Assembly (NCBI GenBank): GCA_032209605.1
Contig: JASFXZ010000096.1
Coordinates: forward strand, 186,001 to 250,000
DNA length: 64,000 bases
From: Mactromeris polynyma
Lineage: Eukaryota > Mollusca > Bivalvia > Venerida > Mactridae
Direction of reading: 5' to 3'
A model generated the notes under the pieces. The model made no database searches. It worked only from the letters and a program-made list of their open reading frames with translations, and was not told where the DNA came from. Position numbers and translations under genes: made by a program. Positions 51,355-63,425 of this stretch are shown here, in pieces (within the stretch, counting starts at the first letter, position 1; every line of letters begins with the position of its first letter).

Positions 51355-52015
51355 ATGGACACAATCTTACTTTCATAATGTAATATTACAAGAAAGGTAA
51401 TTTAAAAATATTGGAAAAAGAATGGACACAATCTTACTTTCATAATGTAATATTATAAGAAAGGTAATTTAAAAATATTGGAAAAAGAATGGACACAATC
51501 TTACTTTCATAATGTAATATTACAAGAAAGGTAATTTAAAAATATTGGAAAAAGAATGGACACAATCTTACTTTCATAATGTAATATTACAAGAAAGGTA
51601 ATTTAAAAATATTGGAAAAAGAATGGACACAATCTTACTTTCATAATGTAATATTACAAGAAAGGTAATTTAAAAATATTGGAAAAAGAATGGACACAAT
51701 CTTACTTTCATAATGTAATATTACAAGAAAGGTAATTTAAAAATATTGGAAAAAGAATGGACACAATCTTACTTTCATAATGTAATATTACAAGAAAGGT
51801 AATTTAAAAATATTGGAAAAAGAATGGACACAATCTTACTTTCATAATGTAATATTACAAGAAAGGTAATTTAAAAATATTGGAAAAAGAATGGACACAA
51901 TCTTACTTTCATAATGTAATATTATAAGAAAGGTAATTTAAAAATATTGGAAAAAGAATGGACACAATCTTACTTTCATAATGTAATATTATAAGAAAGG
52001 TAATTTAGAAATATA
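51355..52015. repeat. 67-bp tandem array, about 10 almost identical copies
   Basis: Unit of 67 bases (GGACACAATCTTACTTTCAT ... TTAAAAATATTGGAAAAAGA). The only differences among full units are ATTACAAG versus ATTATAAG and changes in the last unit. It contains an AT-rich inverse pair (CTTACTTTCATAATGTAATA). The homogeneity points to recent expansion. There are no unique spacers, so it is not CRISPR-like. Confidence 0.96.
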
Positions 52016-52690
52016 GAAAAAATAATTGTAAAAAGTATCAGTATGTGCCAAAAAATGTCACAAACAGACAAATAGTAGGGCCAAGGAAATATAAAGTTGT
52101 GACAGTGAATGCTACACTTAATCACTGTATGGACATTAATTACAAACATTTAAACATAAATTAAGTGGTTAGTAACTAATCCATAAAAGCTATTACATTA
52201 ACACAGTAAACATATTAGTATACCAAGAATGCATGCCAAGTCTAATTGTTGTGCATGATGTAAGGTATAACAGAGTTAGTAATTGTAAGTCATCTAAGTG
52301 GTTTACTACAAAGCAGATTTCTACTGAGGAATTAAAAATATGTTTTACAGAAGACAGATAATATAAGATGTTATCCAATATGTCAATATTCATTTAAGTT
52401 TGAATATTTTAACATAGAACAATATAGTTTGAAAGCGACTTTTAAGTGCTAATAATGTAGCTGAAATGCAATGTTAAGACATGTATATGAATGTATATGA
52501 ATGTATATTAAATACTATAGAAATGGCAATTAAGTTTAAAATAGAAATCCCGCCATTTTTTGAATTCTTGTAATGCTATCCAGGTATAGTCAAATGTACT
52601 AACTTAAATGAATTTATCGCATAACTTGCACTCCAGGAGTGGCATAAAGCAGTGACATAAATATCATATGTAACTAGTTACATAAATAGC
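52016..52690. other. Non-coding stretch
   Basis: No gene or strong repeat recognised; a short ATGTATATGA duplication at about 52485. Confidence 0.45.
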
Positions 52691-52695
52691 CAGTG

Positions 52696-52736
52696 TGACG
52701 TCACTTATGACGTCATAAATGGCCTGTGTGACGTCA
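52696..52736. promoter_or_regulatory. Three consensus CRE sites (TGACGTCA) within 41 bp
   Basis: Perfect palindromes TGACGTCA at 52696-52703, 52708-52715 and 52729-52736. This octamer is the full CREB/ATF site. No gene start is visible within 1 kb, so the cluster may belong to a mobile element or a remote enhancer. Confidence 0.55.
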
Positions 52737-52834
52737 CTGTAAATGACAGCATATTGTTTACAATTGTCCTGAATTTCTGCATTTATCAAAACTATTGTTT
52801 ATTTAAAGATTTATGGTGTTATGTGATAAATAGA

Positions 52835-52939
52835 ATCTTACATTCGTGCTTATTTGATATTGTTTTTATGAAACTCGTCGACTGAAACGAATATGTCTCG
52901 TTTCATAAAAACAATAACAAATCAGCACGAATGTAAGAT
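52835..52939. repeat. Foldback element, about 39-bp arms
   Basis: ATCTTACATTCGTGCTTATT... (52835-52873) is inverse to ...AATCAGCACGAATGTAAGAT (52900-52939) around a short loop containing ACTCGTCGACTG. Few mismatches. Non-coding. Confidence 0.92.
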
Positions 52940-53079
52940 CCTCTAAATAACATTCATGTTTATTTCAATAAATTTATTATGTAAAATACTCTCTTGAAAT
53001 AACCAGACAATAATTGTTCAAACCAATTATTTACAAGTGATAAAACCAGGAAGAGTCCAAAACAATGTGGCCTCAACTG

Positions 53080-53560
53080 ATGCCAAAGCATTCATTTAGA
53101 AGCCAGATGCAGACATACCATTTATTGCTACACAATTCAAAAATTGTTAGTAATTGAAGTAACAAACCCAATTTCGGATTAAACAGGAAATATATTGAAA
53201 ACAGATGGTCGGCCCAATCTGTAGCATTTATGTGAGTAGAACGAAACGACAAGGATGCAGAACTACACTTGATGCTTATCAATCCTGTGAAGTTTGGTGG
53301 AAATTCAACCAGGCATATTTGAGATGAAGTGTGGACAAACATCACTGTGCACTGTATAGGTATAAAAACATGAAAGGGACATAACTTATCTGAGCAGAAT
53401 GAAACAACAAGAATCCACAACTAAACTTGATGCTTATCAATCCCATGATTTTTGGTTGAATTCCAACCAGCAGTATAGTAGATGAAGCGCGGACAAGCTA
53501 AAAGTGGACGGATGGACAGACAGAAGCCGAAGACAAAAACAATATGTCACCCTAGGAGAG
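53080..53560. repeat. Dispersed repeat, two internal partial copies
   Basis: GAACTACACTTGATGCTTATCAATCC and CAACTAAACTTGATGCTTATCAATCC recur about 150 bases apart, each followed by a GAAATTCAACC-AG-like word. Its left part matches 7140-7366. Open frames across it are chance. Confidence 0.6.
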
Positions 53561-54217
53561 AGAAAGACATAATACGGTATCCTTTTCCAATTAAGTCAGA
53601 CCTTGAGATACTTTGTTAAAGTCAAATTTATTTTTTACCCCTTATTTGATGCAATTTCAGTATCAATCACAGGTGATGTACCATCCAAAACAGTCATATA
53701 GTGAGAGATAATATACAGAGCACCCACTCATGTCTATAACAGAGTGGGTCCCATATTCCTGTATTGTGAAATACAGCATTTTTCCATAGCATATATGGAT
53801 CAATTTCACCTTAAGTAAGGGCTGAATTCTAGTAGCACTATTATGCAATGAGTACATCTGACACAAGAACTCTGAAAGAGAAGAAAATAATAAAATGATA
53901 CTTTATGAAAGAAAATTCAATTTGTATAAAGACAAGTAGTTTTCAGGGAAGCAATGAACACTATATCTAAGTAATTAGGGGACTATCTTAAGCATTCTTC
54001 ATGCAATCCAGTTGAAACTTCCAAGTACAATGTTCCTGTATCAGTGCAGGTTTTCAACAAGTTTATTCTATTACTCTGAACCATATGGTTGATATGACTG
54101 TGGATGGAAACAGTAACATTAAAGAATCATAACTGTGTTCAAATCAATACTTGGCTTATATTTCTAGCAAATCATGTTTTAATCTAAGCATGGCTGTGGA
54201 AAGAAGAAAGTGCTAAT
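53561..54217. other. 3' flank of the composite PHD-transposase-USP-ULP1 gene
   Basis: No gene recognised. A minus-strand AATAAA (plus TTTATT at about 54061) about 500 bases beyond the composite gene's stop could be its poly(A) signal. Confidence 0.35.
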
Positions 54218-54475
54218 CAATGGAAGGATGGATGGATAGAAAGAGAAAGACGGATAGAAGGATGAAAAGAAAGATGAATATAAAAATTGATAGACAAATG
54301 GATAGAAAGAGAATGACAGAAAGGTGGATAGAAAGATGGATAGAAAGAAGGATAAAAGATGGATAAAAAGATGGATAGAAGGCTGGATAAAAAGATAGAT
54401 AAAAAGATGGATAGAAAGATGGATAGACAGATGCATAGAAAGATGGATAGACAGATGGTTGAAAAGTTGGATAGG
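54218..54475. repeat. GATGGATAGAAA-type microsatellite
   Basis: Imperfect run of GATGGATAGAAA/GATAAAAA words, about 260 bases. Long Ile/Ser-rich or Lys/Asp-rich frames on both strands come from the repeat and are not genes. Confidence 0.93.
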
Positions 54476-54557
54476 CAATGCAACAACTATATTCCTTTGT
54501 CTTTGATGATGGTTAATAAAAAACAGCCGCAGTTAAACAAGAATTGTATGGATGCAG

Positions 54558-57500
54558 TCACAGGTTTGATATTTCAGCTGCAATAGCTTTTCGCAACGAA
54601 CCTAAATTAGGTTGGTTTGGTAGGCAACAATCAAATAAAATAGCATGGACAACACCACAGACATAGACTCCACAGCTGCTGGTGTCAGTTTGTACAGGGA
54701 ATTGTGGATAATCAGTGTAACTTATTACATGCCAGTCTTTTACACTGGGTACTGTTCCTGAGTGAATAACAGATTCATAATAAAAGTATCTCCACATTTG
54801 GAAGCATACATACATTGTATTACTACTTTTATTATTGCCATAAGAATTACAGTAATACATATACCTTTTATTTATGTCAAAAACAATGACTGTCCAATGA
54901 CAGTTTGCTTCATTGACAGGAATAATTACATAATCCTGTTGCAACCATTGGATACATTTACTTTCTGTTTTGACAAAGGACCAGACAAGTTGTTGTGGAT
55001 TTCCGTTTTTAAATAATGCATTGCTGCACCATCCACTGTCAGTTACATGAACCTTTTTACCACATCTTTTGGCTAATAAATTGATATATACATTAATGTT
55101 GTCAGATGTCAACCAGCCACAAGAATTCAGCAGAGTTGCATAGAAACATTGATCAAGTTTTACACCTATAAAGGATTTAACATTACCAGATGTCTGGGCA
55201 AAATAGGGAGAGTCAATACTGAGAGTGGGTAATAAGGAAAAATCCACATATTTTTTGGACAAAATGCTTAATCTTTCAACAGTACCAACACACTTTGTGT
55301 AAAAAAGAAAACACTTTTGATATTTTCTTAATGACTGAATGTTGAACTTATCTTCCGTACCTGTCACATAAAAATCGTTACGTAGTAATGAAACAACAAC
55401 ACAGTCTTGACAGTCAAAACACAAAATACATCTCAACGCATATCGCAATCCATTTAATGGGAAACTGCCTTTAATTTTTTCTGAGAAGTTAAGATGCCTA
55501 GGTAGTGTTGTTTGTAAATTGTTGACTTCATATATAAGACAGTATGGCAATGATAAAAATACAATTTTCTTCTGAAGGCAATTACACTTTGACAGTTTCA
55601 ATGATTCAGAAAATTGATCAGCAGGTATGCTCAATAACTTAGTAATAGAAGTTACTTTCTCTTTGTTGGCATTAAAATAACATTTTGAGCAGTGAGATAA
55701 ATGTACACAGTGTACTTCAAAAAACTCTCTACGTAAAGAAGACAATTGAGGATTATCAACACCAAAGGTGTGATTTAGGAAACCTTCAAACAAAGAAGGA
55801 ATGTTTGGGTCTAAAGACAAACATTGAGCAGACATAATACAGCTGATTGCATCCTGCAGCTTTGGTTTCAATTCAGTTTTATTGTCACTGATTACTGTAA
55901 GAAGATCTTTACTATGATTTTGCAAAAGTGCGAAGCGTCTATCTTTAGCTATCTTTTTCAAAACATCTGTCTGATTGATACATAACAAGAATGAATCAAC
56001 ATATTTTGGTATAGGTATTTTCTTTTTGTCGTAAACAAGCAAGTATGCAGTACTCAACATTTCATCTTTCGAACAAAATTCAATTTTTGTATCATTGCAA
56101 CATATATAATTATTCTTGCACTTTAGTATAGCAACATAATGACCGGACTTGGTATTATTACCGAAATGGCAAACTGCACTTCTGAAGTTGTATGATATAT
56201 CACAAAATTGTCCACTTGCCAAGGATATAGATTCATTACCCAAAATATCACAATGTAATTTTTTTATACACATTCCTTTTTTATTAGTAATTGACTGATA
56301 CCTGCCAAGAACAATGACAACTGTGTCTGGAAAATATTGTATATTTTTGGTCACATTGTGTAATGTGTCTTTGTCACATACCTTGCACATACAAATCAAC
56401 TCTTCAGATAAACTAAAAAAATTGTCTAACAGAGTTTGCACAGATGATGAAGAAATAAATGACTGTATATTAATAAAAATACTTTGCCCCTCCTTTACAA
56501 CTGAACTGTTTTTTTCGCCACATTCAGTACATGATTTGTAATAATTAATAATCAGATTATCATTGACACAGTTTGCCATTTCGTTTATGAGGGTGGTGTT
56601 CATTTCATGAGCATCCTGCTGATCATTCATTGAAAAAGTTGGAATTGAACAACAAACTTTCCTTAATGAGCTGCTTAACATTTCCTGAGGAACATAATGA
56701 CCTTTTCTGACTCCAGACTTAATGAGCTTCCATATATTAATAACTGATTTTATGGCAAGAGACTTTACATCTGGATCTATATCTATCCATTCATATTTGC
56801 TTATTGCCTTCTCTGAAAAACAACTGAAACAAAAAGCTTGAATCATTGAATTAAACCAACATGTTGACCCTAAATTTTGGAATTTACAAATATCAGAAAA
56901 GGAGTAATTTACAGCACTATTTGGTGTTATTACCTTACAGCCAATATCATCTGGATCAGTAAAGGGACATTTTTCCTCTAAGTCAACAATAAATTTTGAA
57001 TTACTGTTCAGTTTTAGTTTGCGTAATGGGGGTTTTGTGTATTTTCCGGATTTGCCTTTGTCTTGAAGTGAGACTGGTTGAGATTTAGGCTTATTCCATT
57101 GTTCACTAATCAAAGTTTGCTGCTTTTTTAGTTTAGGTGCAACAGTCGGTATATCTTGGGAACACAGCTTACGTTTCCTACAAACGTTAACAGATTTAGT
57201 TTTCAAACAATCAAGAGCAGCCAACCTCTGAATTGATACAGTATGATTCTTTAAATGCTCTGAAAACTCATCCAAGCGATGCTGGGAACGATCATTCAGG
57301 TAAATGTGTTTCAATATCCTGAAACGATTTTCAACAATGCTGTTTGTTTTGGCTAATGCAACATCTGATTTATTTGAACAGTACAATTTATTAAAACGGG
57401 ACAGATCACCAAGCAAAATGGAGGACCACAGAGGAAATATTGGAATAGAAAACTTTAGAAGATAATTCAAAAAAACTTCACAACAGTACGCATTGATGTC

Positions 57501-60500
57501 ATCACTGCCTTCATTAACTTGATACCTGATGGCAACTGCTCTAATCTTTTCACCTGATGTTTTAAATGGTGATGAAGATCCAACAATTTGATAATCTTCC
57601 TCAGTATACATGTTTGGATTAACATATTCAGTGTCTACATTTAATTCATCATCTGTCACTGACATTTTTGAAACAGAACTGGTATCAAAAGAATTTAATT
57701 TTAATAAGAATCGGTTTATATAAAAACGATTAAGTTCATTTATAAACTTAGAGCCTACTGTAACACAGACATCAAGTAATAATTCCTCAAAGTCTTGAAT
57801 GAATTCGCATTTCATAAAAAGTCCAATAATGTACAAACAAAAACTGATTTTCTTTACAGACACTTCTTTTTTCTTAAGATAGCGTTTAATAGAATTTAAA
57901 AAATGACTTTTACATAGATGAACAATAGTTTTTTGTGTTTCAGTCACTGTGGCTAAACCATTGGCAATTCTCCAGGATCTTTGTAAAAAAGTTTCCATTG
58001 TTTCATTATTAAATTCTTTTAAAGAAGCCAGTATAAATACCATAGATTGGTCACTAACTATCATTTTTGGATATTGAACTACTTTAGAGAAGCCAAATTT
58101 TTGTTTTTCAGCATATCTGAAGGATCTTAACCAGTCTAAGACTGTAGGAAGACTTTGACTCTCTGTAATCATGGAAGTAACAGGAATACCCATTTTACCT
58201 TTAACTGGATGGCACAATGCCAACTCATAATAAAGAAACTTTTTTCCAGCATCATTTTTTCTAAGAACCCCCCCTGTTGCATCCCAAAAGAGTGTTTTAC
58301 ATCCAGCCAGACTGTTAAAAAATCTTAAACCATGATCACTCCAATACAAAATATATGTAGGAGAAATAGATATCTTTTGAATAAACCCCCCTTTAATATC
58401 TGAATACATTTCTTTTTGTTGTAATAAAGTACTTTTAATAACATCAGAATCAAGACGTGCCGACTGTCGAGATTCACAGGCAATTTGACAATATGTTTTT
58501 GAATTTCTTCCAAGATTATTCAGATTGCCAGCAAGTAACTGATCACTGGATAAATTACCAAATTGTTCAGTATATAGAGACAAAGGCTTAATGCCGTGTT
58601 TTAACTTTGACTTTAGCTCTTCCCTATCTTTACCACAAATGTTTCTATAATGTTTTTCAGTGACATCATGTTTGATTGCACCTGCATATGAAATCTCAAC
58701 TTCATGTACTTTAAACATTTTCAGTAATACTGAGCAAGAACAATCTTCAAACATACATTTACCTTGCGCTTTAAATAGTGGCGCACTTACCTTCCTTTTT
58801 CTGTTATTGGCAATAGAAATACTGTGACATTTAAATTGAAAAACACAAAATGGATTACTGTCTTGAATCAGACTTATAAAATATGGTTGCCAGGAATTCT
58901 TTTTTAAGCATCTACCCGTTCTCTGAGAGTATAGAGTCAGCCAATCATCACTAGAAAATTTAACTTTAAAAACATCAGACGGCAGTTCATGAGTAAAATA
59001 CTTTTCCGGAATATCAATTCCAATGATATCAGATATGACTTCCTTGGACAAGAGTAATGGACTTTTATATGCATTATCCTTTTTGCAATCAAGCGTATCA
59101 ATACTCTGTAAAATTAAAGTGTTAAATTGACTTTTTAAGTCACTGAAACCAGAATCTACAAAGGTTAAACAATTCAAGTTATGTAAACAAGATGATAATT
59201 CTGTCCTAAGTGACAGAAATTTTGTTTCAATATTGGCATCTGTTGTAATATATACAAATTCCACAATTTCCTTACAAATAGTTTGGAATTGCGAAAAAAG
59301 TCCCTTTAAACTGGAAAAATTAAAAAGCAAGGTATTATCAGACATACTGGTTTCAATAGGAGACACAGGTGATGCATCGTCAACATATTTGGATATACCA
59401 CTATATGAAGAGTCAACTTCAGAAGAAACATCATCCATTGTCATTGACTCATTAACTATGTTTAAATGTTGTTCAGGAGAAGGTATTTGTGGAACATTCA
59501 CAGAAAGTATATCTCCTTTTTCAATCAATTTATAAAGTTTACCCTTAACTGTTAAAATGCCAGATTGCGAACAGCTATCAGTCAAACCACAAACAAAGTG
59601 TACACAATTACTGGGAATTGAGACATGTATAAATTTTTTATTTTTAATAACACAGTTAAAATGATACCACTCCCCGCAAACCTCACATTCAACCATAGCA
59701 TCATCACCATCCTTCCATGAATTAACTTTGCAAATGCAATATTTCTTTGCTTCACACTGTACATGCATATTTGTATCAACTGGATTACAGTCTTCTTTCT
59801 TAGATAAATTTGCCACAGACGTAATATTCTGACATTGTGCATATCTACTGTTTTTTTTTATATTTCTGAAATAAAATGTTTGCATTCTTTTTCTGTTGCT
59901 TTTGGAATTTTTTAAACTTAAAACAGAACAGGTCTTGCCGAAAGGACCATCTTCTTTTAAATTTCTTTCATTATGTACATTAACTTTTTTTTTTAGAATG
60001 CTTTTAGAAAAGTGTAGAGATTTCTTCTTTGGCTTACCTGTAATATTAGGCTTCCCACCTCCAGAGAGTAACTTTCTTCTCTGAAATAGAAAAACACACA
60101 CAATTAATACTGAAGTTAATGAATGAACACCATTATTATAATTAAATGAATTAAATTAACCTTAACTAAAATCCCAGTGACAAGCAAGCGGCTTGGACCT
60201 CAGTTATGTAACTAAGTTATAGATGAACTAGAGTTGTTTGCAAATTAATATCATGTAACAAGTATTGAGCACCACAAATTACAGGCCAGCAATTCCATGC
60301 CTTACATAATGATATTGATAAATCCCAACCTTGTCTTCTATCATTACTTTTGATAGATAAATATACTTATTATGTGACCATTTCATTTCGGCCACTGTGG
60401 ATGATCAAACACGAAGGACAAGCTTTAAAAGAAATTGTTTAAAAACATTTCATGAAAATATTCCAAAAACATGCACTGGTGATTTTTAAGAGGTTTAATA

Positions 60501-61191
60501 CTTAATTAATTACCAGTAGAAACATACTTCAAAAAATACTTATGCAGTAATCATCACATACTGTGACAAATGGGTCAGATATTAATATTTGGCAATTGTT
60601 GTAAGCCATATGTCTCCCTCCAATCACACCTAACAGGGTACTAAATCACAGGTTTTATATTTCGTATTAATAAAAACATATATACATGTACATGTCTGAA
60701 GCAACACCAGGAAATAACTCATATAATTTCCCTATCTTTTGGTTAAAGCGGCAGTACATAATCTATGTAATTAATGAAGTACATGTAATAACTTTGTATA
60801 TATTTGGTATGAAATATAGGATATTTGTATGTTTCGAGGTAAGATTTATTATTTTACTTCACTGGCTTTTACATAATGTACAAAAAATAATTTCTGGCTT
60901 TTATTGTAGAACTCTTTGCTGTTGAATCTCAATAATTCATTCACAATAGTAGGAGACAAATTGAACAGAATTTCAAGCAATGATTACAATTATTAAAATT
61001 TTAAATAAAATTATTTAAAATTTTATTAAAGTTTTATATTTTTCCCTCCTAACAATGATTGCTAAAAAATGATGACAATATTGTCGTTGAAGATAATAAT
61101 ACAATGTATTATAAAAAACACTTACACCATAGACACAACCACTTGGTTTCAATACAACACGTAACTCATCACTTAATTGAATCTGCAGCAT
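54558..61191 (-). CDS. Composite PHD / DDE transposase / USP / ULP1 protein, 1862 aa
   Basis: Two coding exons, 61191-61126 and 60080-54558, join in phase 0; an acceptor immediately before the ATG implies a non-coding 5' exon. Residues 137-192: PHD finger (YCIC, VECEVCGEWYHFNC, FVCGLTDSC). About 610-945: MULE-like transposase core, FWDATGG (Asp622), IVSDQS (Asp699), HLCKSHF (Cys745, His748) and TNSIVENRFRILK (Glu939). About 1085-1375: USP/C19 protease, FQNLGSTCWFNSM (Cys1096), NDQQDAHE, two CxxC pairs (CTEC, CKVC), SGHYVAIL (His1336) and CCNDTKIEF (Asp1352). About 1455-1620: a second USP-like fold without Cys/His. About 1655-1862: ULP1/C48 protease, CHWTVIVFD (His1750), YYCNSYG (Asn1767 where Asp is usual), PVQTDTSSCG (Gln1819, Cys1825). 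The frame is uninterrupted for 5.5 kb. It is most likely a transposon protein in the nucleus that also strips ubiquitin and SUMO. Terminal inverted repeats were not found. Confidence 0.85.
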
Positions 61192-61781
61192 TCTGAAAGA
61201 TAACAATACAGTTATTAGAAAAAGGTCTTGAAATGAAGTAGAGTTATCAATGAAGGCGATTGAAATCCCAACAATACCGCTTTTTGTCAAATTCCAAACC
61301 AGCTGCAAGTCGATAAAGCAAAAAAAAAAATAGAAATTCAAACACTGTCACAAATTATGTGAATTATTTGTTTGAAGCTTCCTGAAATTCTGAAAATCCA
61401 TCAAAAACTGTAGAAGAAGATAACTCCACGGGTCTTAGGTGATGGCTGCCAGTCGGCGATCTTGAATGTAACCAGAACAAAAAAGTAACCCACTACAACT
61501 CATCATGTAGATTATTTCTGCGAAGTTTAATGGAAATCGACCAAAATCTGTGGAAGTAGTTTGCTCCACAAGTGTTTCTTCACAGACCATTGGTTGGTTT
61601 TTGGAGTGACTCCAGTATATCCCTCAAACCCTTTTTGTTGGGGTATTATAATGTAGAGTGAATAAATTTCCTTATTCACTTTCTGTAATTACCAATGCAA
61701 TGAACTTATGGGACACAGCAAAATTTTCAGTTATGCCATAATGATAATGTCAAACAACTATAACATTTTACACAATATGAC
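61192..61781. other. 5' flank of the composite gene, dispersed repeat
   Basis: No coding sequence. 61430-61640 has words typical of the dispersed repeats seen at 12.8 and 16.6 kb (GCGAAGTTTAATGGAAATCGACC). Any 5' non-coding exon of the composite gene would start here or in the gap. Confidence 0.4.
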
Positions 61782-61981
61782 NNNNNNNNNNNNNNNNNNN
61801 NNNNNNNNNNNNNNNNNNNNNNNNNNNNNNNNNNNNNNNNNNNNNNNNNNNNNNNNNNNNNNNNNNNNNNNNNNNNNNNNNNNNNNNNNNNNNNNNNNNN
61901 NNNNNNNNNNNNNNNNNNNNNNNNNNNNNNNNNNNNNNNNNNNNNNNNNNNNNNNNNNNNNNNNNNNNNNNNNNNNNNNNN
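61782..61981. other. Scaffold gap, exactly 200 N
   Basis: A round-number run of N is a placeholder of unknown true length. Left and right sides need not be neighbours in the genome. Confidence 0.99.
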
Positions 61982-63425
61982 ACAATCTAGCAAGTCTTGG
62001 ACCGATAGGAATATAACTGAATCTTCTTCTAGAGACTTGTCTTGACTGTTTAATGCTACTGCTTGAGCCTACATATCTATTTTCTCCACACACAGGACAT
62101 TTAAGCAAGTCAGCATATTGTGATGTTTCATTATTCCGAAAGATAACACATTCATTAACACAAACATCAAATACGAGCTTTGTAACTACATACGGATTGA
62201 TTAGTTTTCTAGCCTCATAATATGATGAAGGCAATGTATTTGCTGTATCACTATGAATTACTTTTTGAACTTTTAGATTATGAGTAAATGCAGCTTTGCT
62301 CATAGATGGATGTGCAATAAACAGTGAAAAGTTCATAGCCAGCCACTGCATAACAGTTATTTGTGAATTAGGTAAAGTCTCAACTGCAGGTCCCTCTTCA
62401 TATAAGTTTTTATCGTAATAAAATGACCATGGATTGTCAGAGCAAGATGCTGACTCCATTGAGCAGTCACTATCAGACAAGCTATCATCTTCCTCACTTT
62501 CCGATAAGCTTTTACTTCCTTCAGTATTGTTTGAGCTTGAGAAATCACTGTCTGCTGCAGCATCATCAGTTACAAGTTCATCTTCAGAGCTGAAAAGATA
62601 CAAATAGAACTGATAAAAAAACACTTAGAATAATATAAGCAGTCACAGAGGGGCAAATGTCCCCTTACGGTCGACTATTTAATGAAAGTACTACAGTCCA
62701 TAACCAGAATAACGAGGCTGAACACAGCCTTTTATCAGAAGAGGACATATGGTAACTGACGGCAAATTTGGCTCCCATCAAGGAAATGTACACGGGCATT
62801 AACTACATGTACATATTGCTTTGTATGTGTTTGTGAGAGTTAGGTGCAATATTTTTCAAGAAATCATAAAAATCCAAATTAGCTGGTTGTTGGCCATCTT
62901 AGATCAGATCCAGAAAAAAGTACATGGGCATTTACATACCACATATGTTTGTGAAGTTTGAGAGAGGTATAGGTGCAATAGGTTTGATTTTTTAGGGTGT
63001 TCGTTGGATCTTTGCATACAGGATGTCACCCGACTTGACTCGGGGTGGCATATGTGTGATGTCCATTGGCCTAATATTATTTAAAATAAACATGTTAAAT
63101 CATAAATTTATGTCATTTATGGGCCTAAGAAGCTAGTATTAGCTTAAATGGAAATTCCATATCAAGGTTTCAAAACTTAATTTTACTACTGCATTTTTTA
63201 AAATATGTACCTGTTTTCAATGACAAAGTCTTCGCTTGCAGGCTCTAGGCTAGCATCTTGGTGTTGCATGGATGATGCAGAGCACTCCTCAGAATCCAAT
63301 TCGGAGCTGGGCTCGGTATAATCATATAAGCCATACATTTTTTCATGACGGTACCGTGTATGTCTATTTAATGGGTGACCCACATGTTTGCACAATTTGC
63401 AAATGCAATTTTTCATGGAAGACAT
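61982..63425 (-). CDS. CACTA transposase, second copy, 3' part lost in gap
   Basis: Exon 1 (63425-63211) and the first 608 bases of exon 2 (62589-61982) repeat those of the transposase at 31101-34742 at a constant offset of 28683. By eye I see no difference, including the intron. The coding part seen is residues 1 to about 274: the C2H2-like finger, the acidic region and the start of the tnp2 core up to PIGPRLARL. The catalytic region lies in or beyond the gap. Identity through non-coding DNA suggests either a very recent copy or a duplicated contig end. Confidence 0.85.

Noticed and set aside
51355..52015. Regular repeats as a CRISPR-like array
   Set aside because: Units are contiguous 67-mers with no unique spacers, in a eukaryotic genome.
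53073..53420. 115-codon minus-strand frame
   Set aside because: It lies wholly in a dispersed non-coding repeat whose other copy at 7.2 kb has a different frame structure.
54179..54586. Long Ile/Ser/Leu- and Lys/Asp-rich frames
   Set aside because: They are translations of the GATGGATAGAAA microsatellite on both strands.
61708..62016. Frames running across the N gap
   Set aside because: They exist only because N codons are treated as open.
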